This document shows positions 57,794 through 64,000 of a DNA stretch of 64,000 bases, piece after piece. Every line of letters begins with the position of its first letter. Within the stretch, counting starts at the first letter, position 1. Location of the stretch: positions 186,001 through 250,000 of the forward strand of contig CAYFKR010000002.1 in NCBI GenBank assembly GCA_964343835.1. Reading direction: 5' to 3'. The notes below the pieces were generated by a model. That model was not told the origin of the DNA. It did no database searches and saw only the letters and a list, made by a program, of their open reading frames with translations. Position numbers and translations under genes: made by a program. The stretch comes from CALEMW01 sp964343835. GTDB lineage: Bacteria > Krumholzibacteriota > Krumholzibacteriia > LZORAL124-64-63.

Positions 57794-59053
57794 TTACTCC
57801 GCCTCGGCTTCCTTCTCCATCTCCGGCACGTCCAGCGACCTCACGTCCTCGTCCACGGTCTTCGGGGCCTCCAGCTCGTCCTTCACCGTCACCCCCAGCT
57901 CGCGGAACTTGCGGGCCTGGGGCAGCACCATCCGCTCCAGCGAACCCACCGCGGCGTCGTAGGCCCCCCGCGCCCCGTCGATGCCCTTGCCCACCTTCTG
58001 CATGTGCCCCAGGAACGACGCGATGCGGTTGTGCATGACCGCCCCCAGCTCGCTAACCTTGCGGGCGTTCTCCGCCAGGGCCTCCTGCCGCCAGCCGAAC
58101 ATCACGCTCTTGAGGATGGCGATCAGGGTGGTCGGCGTGGCGATGATGACCTTCCGCTCCGCCGCGTACTCCGTCAGCCCGTGGTCCACCTCCAGCGCCG
58201 CGTACAGGAACGCCTCGTTGCTCAGGAACATCACCACGAAATCCGGCGTGTTCTCGAACTGGTCCCAGTACGACTTCTGCCCCAGGGCGTTGATGTGGTC
58301 GCGCAGGTGCCGCGCGTGCTTCTGCATGTGGGCGGCGGCCTCGGTCTCGGAGTCGGTGGCCAGTGCATCCAGGTACGCGTCGAGGGGCGTCTTGGCATCC
58401 ACCACCAGATGCTTGCCCGCCGGCAGCTTCACCACCAGATCCGGCCGGAACGCCCGCTCCTCCCCCTGCACGTGGGCCTGGGTGGAGAAGTCGCAGTGCT
58501 CGCTCAGCCCCGCCAGCTCCACGATGCGCTTCAGCGTCATCTCGCCCCACTGCCCCCGCACGCTGGGCTTGCGCAGGGCGCTCACCAGGTTGCGGGTCTC
58601 GGACTGGAGCCGCGCCTGGTCCTCGCGCAGGGTCGACAGCAGCTGGTTCAGGCCGCCGGCGCTCTCCTTGCGCTCTTTCTCCGTGCGGTCCACGTGCTCG
58701 CGCAGCTGGTCAAGGGTCCTGGAGATGGGCTTGACCATGCTCTCGACGGCCTGCTCGCGCTTCTCCAGCTCCCCCTTGGCCGTCGCCTGCTCCCTCGCGA
58801 ACTCGGCCTTGGCGAGCTGCAGGAACGACTCGCTGTTCTGCTGGAGTGTGTCGGCGGCCACGGCCTTGAAGGCATCGCGGGCGTCGGCGGCGGCCTTCTC
58901 CACGGCGGCCACTCGCTCCGCCGATGCCTTGCGCTCGGCTTCGAGTTCCGCGGTGAGGCGGGCCTCGGCGGCACGGGCGCGGGCGTTGGCGAGGAACCAG
59001 CCGAGGGCGAGGCCGGCGGCGAGGGCGATGAGTGCGGTGAGGGTGGGGGTCAT
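57794..59053 (-). CDS. rmuC: DNA recombination protein RmuC homologue
   Basis: 419 residues from the ATG at 59053. An N-terminal membrane anchor (LIALAAGLALGWFLA) is followed by a long Ala/Glu coiled coil (about 25-140). The RmuC nuclease-like core (about 145-370) has RGQWGEMTLKRIVELAGL, FRPDLVVKLPAGKHLVVDAKTPLDAY (the PD-(D/E)XK-like DAK) and MFLSNEAFLYAA...KVIIATPTTLIAILKSVMFGW. RmuC limits sequence inversions and is implicated in cell-envelope-linked DNA metabolism. Single gene. The ribosome site is weak (GAAAGGCCCCC). Confidence 0.9.
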   Translation of the reverse strand: MTPTLTALIALAAGLALGWFLANARARAAEARLTAELEAERKASAERVAAVEKAAADARDAFKAVAADTLQQNSESFLQLAKAEFAREQATAKGELEKREQAVESMVKPISRTLDQLREHVDRTEKERKESAGGLNQLLSTLREDQARLQSETRNLVSALRKPSVRGQWGEMTLKRIVELAGLSEHCDFSTQAHVQGEERAFRPDLVVKLPAGKHLVVDAKTPLDAYLDALATDSETEAAAHMQKHARHLRDHINALGQKSYWDQFENTPDFVVMFLSNEAFLYAALEVDHGLTEYAAERKVIIATPTTLIAILKSVMFGWRQEALAENARKVSELGAVMHNRIASFLGHMQKVGKGIDGARGAYDAAVGSLERMVLPQARKFRELGVTVKDELEAPKTVDEDVRSLDVPEMEKEAEAE

Positions 59054-59336
59054 GGGGGCCTTTCGGGATCGTGGTGACGATGGAGGACATGGTAGCAGAT
59101 CAAGCACGCCGGGTGGAGACGATGGTGCCCCCCGGCGTCGGTTCTCGCCAGGGTGTCGTCGACCGTATTCGGCTCCTCGTGCCGATCAGCCGTACGACGA
59201 CCACGTGACCCACCTGTAACCCGCTGATCTCATGGAACATATGACATTGTTCTTTGCAACGCGAAATCTCTCTTGATTATCGTACGCCTATTGCTTACCA
59301 TACAGCTTCGACCCCCTCCCGGATCGGCAGACTCCG

Positions 59337-60320
59337 TTGCTTCAAGATGCCCAACGCGTCCACGAACGCCTCGTGGATGCCCTCCGCGTATTGCGCCGCG
59401 CCGAGCGCTCCGCCGTCACACTGTTCGCCCACGTGATGGACGACGGGCTGTTTCGGCGGCTCGGGTACGCCACCATCGAACTGTATGGGACCCAGGGACT
59501 CGGGCTGTCCGTCGCGAAGACGCGGCAGTTCGTGCGACTGGCGGCTGCGTTGGAGCGGTTGCCGGCCACGCGGGCCGCGCTGGACGGCGGCGAGCTGTCG
59601 TGGACGAAGGCGCGGACCATCGCCGCGGTTGCAACATCGCGCACCGAGGAGCGGTGGGTGGCGGAGGCGGCGGTCGCTACTTCGCGTGAGTTGGAGGTGA
59701 AGGTCGCGCAGGCGCGAAAGCGGAACCGCCGCGAACGCGATCGGTTGCGGCGTGCGCGGGGGCAGGCGGCCATGGTGTTGGACACGCCCAAGGCCGCCGC
59801 GTCCGTCGAGACGCCCGTCACGGTGTCGCTCACCCTCACGCCGGTGGAAGCCGCGCGGTTCGAGGGGCTGTTGGAGACGCTGCGCAAGAAGGGCCACCGT
59901 CAGTCCCGCGCCGCCCTCGTCCTGGAAGGGCTCGATGCCCTGGTCGCCTCCGACGGACCACGTGGTGCGGCCGCATCCCCTTACCAGGTCATCGCCTACA
60001 CCTGCAACACCTGCAACACGACCACCGTCGCCGGCCGCCCCGTCGCGCCCGCCGCCGTAGCGGCCATGCAGTGCGACTCGGTCCGATCATCGCAGGACCC
60101 TGCAGAGCCCAACCGCTCCACCATCCCCCCATCGATCCGCCGCGCCGTCCTCGCCCGCGACCACCACCGATGCACCACCCCCGGCTGCGGCACCACCCGC
60201 TTCCTGGAGGTGCACCACATCACGCCCCGCGTACGCGGTGGCACCAACGAGCCCGACAACCTCGCAACCCTGTGCAGCGCGTGTCATCGCCACGTCCATG
60301 AACGGGAGGTGCCCACATAG
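59337..60320 (+). CDS. DUF222/HNH endonuclease-type protein
   Basis: 327 residues from a TTG at 59337. The open frame extends about 60 bases further upstream, so the true start is uncertain. Residues about 1-175 form a DUF222-like helical domain (SAVTLFAHVMDDGLFRRLGYATIELY, LSVAKTRQFVRLAAALERLPATRAALDGGELSWTKARTIA). A C-terminal HNH nuclease follows: CTTPGCGTTRFLEVHHITPRVRGGTNEPDNLATLCSACHRHVHE, with all metal-binding Cys and His pairs. Codon choice leans to TTG and GCG more than in neighbouring genes, and the upstream 100 bases are AT-rich. This fits a mobile or recently acquired gene. This family is often multicopy in genomes. The substrate is unknown. Confidence 0.8.
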   Translation: MLQDAQRVHERLVDALRVLRRAERSAVTLFAHVMDDGLFRRLGYATIELYGTQGLGLSVAKTRQFVRLAAALERLPATRAALDGGELSWTKARTIAAVATSRTEERWVAEAAVATSRELEVKVAQARKRNRRERDRLRRARGQAAMVLDTPKAAASVETPVTVSLTLTPVEAARFEGLLETLRKKGHRQSRAALVLEGLDALVASDGPRGAAASPYQVIAYTCNTCNTTTVAGRPVAPAAVAAMQCDSVRSSQDPAEPNRSTIPPSIRRAVLARDHHRCTTPGCGTTRFLEVHHITPRVRGGTNEPDNLATLCSACHRHVHEREVPT

Positions 60321-60325
60321 AAGAA

Positions 60326-60350
60326 GCCCGGCGCCATCGCGGCACCGGGC
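60326..60350 (-). terminator. Terminator between the HNH and ArsR genes
   Basis: GCCCGG-c-GCC and GGC-a-CCGGGC stem with TTCTTC on the minus side, about 27 bases after the ArsR stop. Probably serves the minus-strand ArsR gene and may act in both directions. Confidence 0.65.
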
Positions 60351-60376
60351 TCCGATTCCATCGCCAGGCGCAGAGG

Positions 60377-60712
60377 TCAGTCGCCCTGCTTCTTGATCAG
60401 GTCGGTCAGGCCGGCCTGGTCCTCCAGGCGCTCCAGCAGGATCTCGCGGGTGAGGAAGCAGGCCTCGGTGATCTTCTGCGAGCGGAGGGAGTAGTGGACG
60501 TTGATGCCGTCCTTGCGGGTGTTCACCACGCCGGCCTGGCGCAGCACGGCCAGGTGCTGGGACGTGTTGGCCTTGGGGATCTCCAGGCGCTCGGCCAGCT
60601 TGTTCACGCAGATCTCGCCTTCCTCCTTGAGGATGTCGAGGATCTCGAGGCGCTTCGGGTTGGAGAGCGTCTTGCAGAGTTCGGCCTGCATTTCGTACAG
60701 CTTCTTGTCCAC
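60377..60712 (-). CDS. ArsR/SmtB-family transcriptional regulator
   Basis: 111 residues. It has the winged-helix ArsR pattern: ELCKTLSNPKRLEILDILKEEGEICVNKLAERLEIPKANTSQHLAVLRQAGVVNTRKDGINVHYSLR. Cys residues occur at 13, 35 and 85. They do not match the classical metal-sensing CxC (ELCVCDL) but could act as thiol/persulfide sensors as in BigR/SqrR relatives, which often control DUF2892 genes like the one at 61964. Tandem 16-bp repeats cover its own -35 region (60799-60832), so autoregulation is likely. The ligand is not determined. Confidence 0.85.
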   Translation of the reverse strand: MDKKLYEMQAELCKTLSNPKRLEILDILKEEGEICVNKLAERLEIPKANTSQHLAVLRQAGVVNTRKDGINVHYSLRSQKITEACFLTREILLERLEDQAGLTDLIKKQGD

Positions 60713-60772
60713 GTCAGGACCCCTCGGAAGGCGTGATTCGTCGGGAATGTGAAAAGCCCACGTCAGAGCTTC

Positions 60773-60801
60773 AACTTAACCGAGCGGTGCTGGACTGTCA
60801 A
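60773..60801 (-). promoter_or_regulatory. Sigma-70 promoter of the ArsR gene
   Basis: Minus strand TTGACA (60801-60796), 17-bp spacer, TAAGTT (60778-60773), about 60 bases before the ATG. The -35 is a perfect match. Confidence 0.75.
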
Positions 60802-60832
60802 AATCAATGTCCTGCGCAACATGATTGTCCTG
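60799..60832. repeat. Tandem 16-bp operator-like repeats at the ArsR promoter
   Basis: CAAAATCAATGTCCTG (60799-60814) and CAACATGATTGTCCTG (60817-60832), 13 of 16 bases identical, 18-bp period, about 1.7 helical turns. They sit at and upstream of the -35 element. Likely the regulator's own binding sites. Confidence 0.6.
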
Positions 60833-60847
60833 CAACTATAGAGACTG

Positions 60848-61792
60848 TTAACGTCGCAATTCGGCAGGGAGGTCGAATCTCACATCTTCTTCCATGACAA
60901 CGAATTCCTCGATATCCCATCCGTCTCCCCGGAGTTTGTCGACGATGCCCTGGACCAGGTGCTCGGGGGCCGAGGCGCCCGCCGTCATGCCCACGCGGGC
61001 CTTACGGTCGAGGACGTCGTCGGGCAGGTCGGCAACGCCTCCCACCAGGTCGGCGCTCACACCGCTGCGCACGGCCACCTCGCAGAGGCGGCGGGAGTTG
61101 CTGCTGTTGGGTGAGCCGACTACCAAAAGGTGGTCGATGCCGGCGTCGACCATGGCCTTCACCCCGTCCTGGCGGTTCTGGGTGGCGTAGCAGATGTCGC
61201 TCTTGGCGGGGCCCTCGAGGTCGGGGATGCGGCGTTCGAGGGCGTCGACGATGCCGCGGGTCTCGTCCACGCTGAGGGTGGTCTGGGTGACGTGGTAGAC
61301 GGGGCGGTCGGCGGGGAGGTCGAGGGCCGCGGCGTCCTCCTCGCTGGTGACGAGGGTGATGTCGTCGGGGGCCTCTCCCATGGTGCCCTCCACCTCGTCG
61401 TGCCCTTCATGGCCGATCAGGACGATGTGGCGCCCCTTGGCCGCGTTGGTCACGACCTGCTTGTGGACCTTGGTGACGAGGGGGCAGGTGGCGTCGACCA
61501 CGCGGAGGCCGCGGGTGTCGGCCTCATCGCGCACCGCAGGCGAAACTCCGTGGGCGCTGAACACCACGTCGGCGCCCTCAGGCACCTCGTCCAGCTCGTC
61601 CACGAACACCACGCCGCGGCTGCGGAAGTCGTCGACGACCGCCTGGTTGTGGACGATCTCCTTGCGCACGTAGAGCGGACCCTCGACAGATCCGAGCATG
61701 TGGTCCACAATCGCGATGGCCCGTTCCACCCCTGCGCAGAAACCGCGCGGGCTGGCCAGGAGCAGGGTCTTGGTTCCGTTGTTGCCGCTCAT
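60848..61792 (-). CDS. ispH: 4-hydroxy-3-methylbut-2-enyl diphosphate reductase
   Basis: 314 residues from the ATG at 61792, GGGAGGATGC upstream. Iron-sulfur Cys residues are in RGFCAGVERAI, VVDATCPLVTKVH and DICYATQNRQ, with EIVHNQ and IGHEGHDE His residues and the NSSNSRRL substrate loop. It makes isopentenyl and dimethylallyl diphosphate, the last step of the methylerythritol phosphate pathway. The remaining pathway genes are not in the window. It is divergent from the DUF2892-TolC operon. Confidence 0.95.
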   Translation of the reverse strand: MSGNNGTKTLLLASPRGFCAGVERAIAIVDHMLGSVEGPLYVRKEIVHNQAVVDDFRSRGVVFVDELDEVPEGADVVFSAHGVSPAVRDEADTRGLRVVDATCPLVTKVHKQVVTNAAKGRHIVLIGHEGHDEVEGTMGEAPDDITLVTSEEDAAALDLPADRPVYHVTQTTLSVDETRGIVDALERRIPDLEGPAKSDICYATQNRQDGVKAMVDAGIDHLLVVGSPNSSNSRRLCEVAVRSGVSADLVGGVADLPDDVLDRKARVGMTAGASAPEHLVQGIVDKLRGDGWDIEEFVVMEEDVRFDLPAELRR

Positions 61793-61861
61793 GCATCCTC
61801 CCGTCTCGACAGCCACGATACAAGCAGCGGACGGCAGGGGCAAACGGCGCATCATCCGTCC

Positions 61862-61889
61862 TTGACAGGAATGAATTCCATGATATAGT
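61862..61889 (+). promoter_or_regulatory. Strong sigma-70 promoter with overlapping palindromes for DUF2892-TolC
   Basis: TTGACA (61862-61867), 16-bp spacer, TATAGT (61884-61889). GGAAT-GA-ATTCC (61868-61879) fills the spacer and ATATA-GT-TATAT (61883-61894) covers the -10. This AT-rich symmetry is typical of ArsR-family operators, so the nearby ArsR regulator is a candidate repressor. Confidence 0.75.
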
Positions 61890-61963
61890 TATATGCGAAA
61901 CTTCTAAACAGATCCCCAGCGGATCACCCCGGACAATGGTCTTTGCGAAAGGTGGCACTCAGC

Positions 61964-62173
61964 ATGACCATGCACCAGATCCTCCGTCTCGTGGCCGGCT
62001 TCTTCACCCTGTTGAGCCTGGCTCTCGCCCACTTCGTCAGTCCCAAGTGGCTCTGGTTCACGGCTTTCGTGGGCCTGAACCTGTTCCAGTCCGCCTTCAC
62101 GGACTGGTGCCCGCTGATCACCATGCTCCGCAAGGCCGGCGTGCCCGAGAGCAAGACCGGCAGCTGCGGCTAG
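61964..62173 (+). CDS. DUF2892 (YgaP-like) inner-membrane protein
   Basis: 69 residues from the ATG at 61964, with AAAGGTGGCACTCAGC upstream; an earlier in-frame ATG at 61943 lacks that spacing. Two membrane helices (LVAGFFTLLSLALAHFV and WFTAFVGLNLFQSAFTDW) form the YgaP transmembrane fold, with the conserved NLFQSAFTDWCPL signature. A CG ending and a single Cys near the membrane are usual in the family. YgaP-like proteins are associated with sulfide/persulfide handling. It is the first gene of an operon with TolC and an RND adaptor. Confidence 0.85.
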   Translation: MTMHQILRLVAGFFTLLSLALAHFVSPKWLWFTAFVGLNLFQSAFTDWCPLITMLRKAGVPESKTGSCG

Positions 62174-62237
62174 ACGACCGATCATGACATCCCACCACCG
62201 TTTCTTGACGTGGCACGGCCACAGGAAAGGAACCGAC

Positions 62238-63674
62238 ATGCGTATGGACGGAACGATGGCCCGGGTCCTGGCCCTGGTGATCGCCCTCGTCCCGCTGGCG
62301 ACCGTGGCGGTCGCCGACGAGGCGACGGTCGCCCTGGACGAGCTGGGGACGGTCCGCAACGACACCCTCTACGTTTCGCGCGACGACGTCGTGCGCGCGG
62401 CGGGGGCCCACAACGAGATGCTCAAGGCGTCCGGCGCCATGACCGACGCCGCGGCGGCCGACGCCCTCGGGGCGTGGCGGGGCTTCCTCCCCCGGCTCTC
62501 GCTGGGCGCCTACCGCATGCGCACCGACGACGCCCTGTACGGCTTCGGGTTCAAGCTGAACCAGCGCATCGCGACCCAGGCCGACTTCTCCGCTCCGCCC
62601 ATGGAGGGCATGCCGGCGCCGGCGCCCTTCGGCGACGCCCTGAACTACCCGGGCGTGAGCGAGAACAACATCATGCAGGTGAAGCTGCAGCAGCCCGTCT
62701 TCAACGGCGGCATGGCCCTGTACGGCAAGAAGGCCGCCAACGCCATGGCGCGTTCGGCCGAGAGCGGACACGAGCGCGCCCGCGAGACGGTGAAACTCCA
62801 CGCCGTGAAGGCCTACGAGGGTCTGGTGCTGGCTCGGGCCTACGTGAAGGTCATGGAGCAGGCCATGGCATCGGCCGACAGCCATGTGAACCAGGCCCAG
62901 GCCATGTTCGACAACGAGATGGTCACCGAGGCCGACCTGCTGCAGGCCCGCGTCTACCGCGACGCCCTGAAACAGCGCCTGATCGAGGTGCGGAACATGA
63001 CCCGCACGGCCGGCGAGTACGTGAAGCTGCTCACCTCGCTGGAGACGGATCTGGTGATCGCGCCCGCGGACGAGGGCGCCGCCGTGGACGTGGCCGGGGG
63101 CGTGAGCCTGGACGGCGTGGGCAACCGCAGCGACCTGCTGGCCAGCCGCGAGCAGGCCCTGGCCGCGTCGCACATGACCAGGGTGGCCCGCGGCGCCATG
63201 GTCCCCCACCTGAACCTGCAGGCTGAGAAGAACTGGTTCCACCGGGACGAGTTCCTGGGCGACGAGGCGGACAGCTGGATCTTCGGGATCTACGCCACCT
63301 GGGACGTCTTCTCGGGCCTGGAGAACATCGGCGGGCTGAAGAAGGCCCGGGCCCAGAGCCGCGCCGCCGAGTGGATGCACGAGTTCCAGTCGCGCCAGGC
63401 GAAGGTGGAGGCCACGCAGGCCGGCTTCGAGCTCGAAGCCGCCGCCGACCGCCTCGCCGTGGCCCGCGACGCCGTGGCCGCGGCCCGCGAAGGGCTGCGC
63501 ATCGTCGACAACATGTACCGCGAGGGCCTCGCCTCGATGGTCGACCTCCTGGACGTCCAGGCGGCGGCCACCATGGCCGAGGGCAATCTCGTCCAGGCGC
63601 GTCACGACTACAACGTGAGCCTGGCCAGTCTCGTCTTCGCCGGCGGATCGATCGTTCCGACGGCCGGGGAGTGA
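62238..63674 (+). CDS. TolC-like outer-membrane efflux protein
   Basis: 478 residues from the ATG at 62238 (AAAGGAACCGAC upstream). The signal peptide region ends AVADE near residue 27. Two OEP repeats of long helical hairpins follow: GAHNEMLKASGAMTDAAAADALGAWRGFLPRLSLGAYR, LYGKKAANAMARSAESGHERARETVKLHAVKAYEGLVLARA and AQAMFDNEMVTEADLLQARVY. The second repeat has ASREQALAASHMTRVARGAMVPHLNLQAEKNW, GIYATWDVFSG and NMYREGLASMVDLLDVQAA. It forms the outer-membrane exit duct for the RND-type adaptor encoded next. Confidence 0.9.
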   Translation: MRMDGTMARVLALVIALVPLATVAVADEATVALDELGTVRNDTLYVSRDDVVRAAGAHNEMLKASGAMTDAAAADALGAWRGFLPRLSLGAYRMRTDDALYGFGFKLNQRIATQADFSAPPMEGMPAPAPFGDALNYPGVSENNIMQVKLQQPVFNGGMALYGKKAANAMARSAESGHERARETVKLHAVKAYEGLVLARAYVKVMEQAMASADSHVNQAQAMFDNEMVTEADLLQARVYRDALKQRLIEVRNMTRTAGEYVKLLTSLETDLVIAPADEGAAVDVAGGVSLDGVGNRSDLLASREQALAASHMTRVARGAMVPHLNLQAEKNWFHRDEFLGDEADSWIFGIYATWDVFSGLENIGGLKKARAQSRAAEWMHEFQSRQAKVEATQAGFELEAAADRLAVARDAVAAAREGLRIVDNMYREGLASMVDLLDVQAAATMAEGNLVQARHDYNVSLASLVFAGGSIVPTAGE

Positions 63675-63706
63675 TCGCCATGAAGACCATCCGGAGGAAC
63701 GATTCC

Positions 63707-64000
63707 ATGAGCGTCAAGAGGATCACCGCCGCGGCGGCCGCCGTGCTGCTGCTGACGACCCTGCTGGCCGGCTGCGCCGAGAAGGCTCCCGAGGTCCGGC
63801 CCGTGGGCGAGGACGTCGCCTGCGAGACCGTCGTCGCCGCCGAACGCGAGCTGCCCGTGCTGGTCACGGCCGTGGGCAGCGTCGAGCCCGAGACCCGCGT
63901 CCACGTGAGCACGCGGATGATGGGCTGGGTCAGCGAGCTCCACGTCGCCGAGGGCGACACCGTCGCCGAGGGCCAGCGTCTGCTGACCATCGACGACGAG
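63707..64000 (+). CDS. RND efflux membrane-fusion protein (AcrA/HlyD family), 3' end missing
   Basis: 98 residues seen from the ATG at 63707, preferred because GGAGGAACGATTCC precedes it and it begins a clean lipoprotein signal (MSVKRITAAAAAVLLLTTLLAGC). An earlier in-frame ATG at 63680 would add nine residues. The visible part has VLVTAVGSVEPETRVHVSTRMMGWVSELHVAEGDTVAEGQRLLTIDD, the first lipoyl/barrel-sandwich hybrid unit of membrane-fusion proteins. It would bridge TolC and an inner-membrane RND pump, expected beyond the window edge. Substrate unknown. Confidence 0.88.
   Translation, partial: MSVKRITAAAAAVLLLTTLLAGCAEKAPEVRPVGEDVACETVVAAERELPVLVTAVGSVEPETRVHVSTRMMGWVSELHVAEGDTVAEGQRLLTIDDE

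Noticed and set aside
59054..59336. tRNA or small RNA gene between rmuC and the HNH gene
   Set aside because: No cloverleaf or T-loop sequence is seen; only an AT-rich patch with a GAACA-N8-TGTTC repeat.

Overview
The window is a very GC-rich bacterial chromosome segment with an outer membrane. Evidence for the outer membrane includes an OmpA-type protein, two Omp85-like barrels, TolC, several lipoproteins and a FlgD/T9SS-like C-terminal module. A 10-N scaffold gap at 28576-28585 and the lack of an obvious named relative suggest a metagenome-assembled genome. From memory, the microcompartment shell proteins look most like those of Haliangium ochraceum. The mix of TSP3-OmpA, FlgD-like sorting modules, homogentisate catabolism and multi-PAS kinases fits a Myxococcota-like or FCB/Krumholzibacteriota-like heterotroph. 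The phylum cannot be fixed from this sequence alone. The organism appears aerobic (4-hydroxyphenylpyruvate and homogentisate dioxygenases), probably motile (several sigma-28-type promoters) and selenocysteine-using (selD with an in-frame UGA).

Layout. 1-3.9 kb: a partial TPR lipoprotein, a small CxxCH protein, an alkyltransferase-AlkA repair fusion and a YfaP-like lipoprotein. 4.0-5.8 kb: an ABC-F ATPase (Uup). 5.8-11.4 kb: a nine-gene bacterial microcompartment operon: winged-helix regulator, RpiB-DeoC fusion, BMC-T, BMC-H, BMC-P, CoA-acylating aldehyde dehydrogenase, BMC-T, BMC-P, BMC-P. It has a sigma-70-like promoter and three copies of a CTTCA-N5-TGAAG-type operator. 11.4-26.3 kb: signalling and envelope-stress genes, namely two related PAS histidine kinases, a DUF3369/HD-GYP response regulator, two ECF sigma-factor operons, YceI, UspA and an MscS-like channel. 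26.5-29.7 kb: OmpA, MscS (interrupted by the gap) and YitT. 29.7-36.1 kb: addB-addA. 36.1-41 kb: an EEP-family lipoprotein, an unknown protein, PilZ and a 7TMR-GGDEF cyclase. 41-48 kb: an acyl-CoA synthetase, a secreted protein and a tyrosine/homogentisate operon. 48-52.9 kb: a flippase, an outer-membrane barrel, Hsp20 and an FAH-family enzyme. 53-57.7 kb: an unknown gene pair, an Omp85-like protein, selenoprotein SelD and an HDOD protein. 57.8-64 kb: RmuC, a DUF222/HNH nuclease, an ArsR regulator, IspH, a DUF2892 protein, TolC and the start of an RND membrane-fusion protein.

How the parts work together. The microcompartment operon predicts encapsulated cleavage of a (deoxy)pentose phosphate to an aldehyde and its oxidation to an acyl-CoA. 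Both enzymes carry the same amphipathic targeting helix. A cyclic-di-GMP module (GGDEF with I-site, PilZ, HD-GYP) is spread over 19-41 kb. Several of its genes, plus unknown genes, share a TMAA-N15-GSCGAT-like promoter (TCAA or TAAA, then GCCGAT or GTCGAT), pointing to a FliA (sigma-28) regulon. The most notable finds are the microcompartment with its regulatory sites, the FliA-type promoter set, the selenoprotein SelD and the repair fusion.
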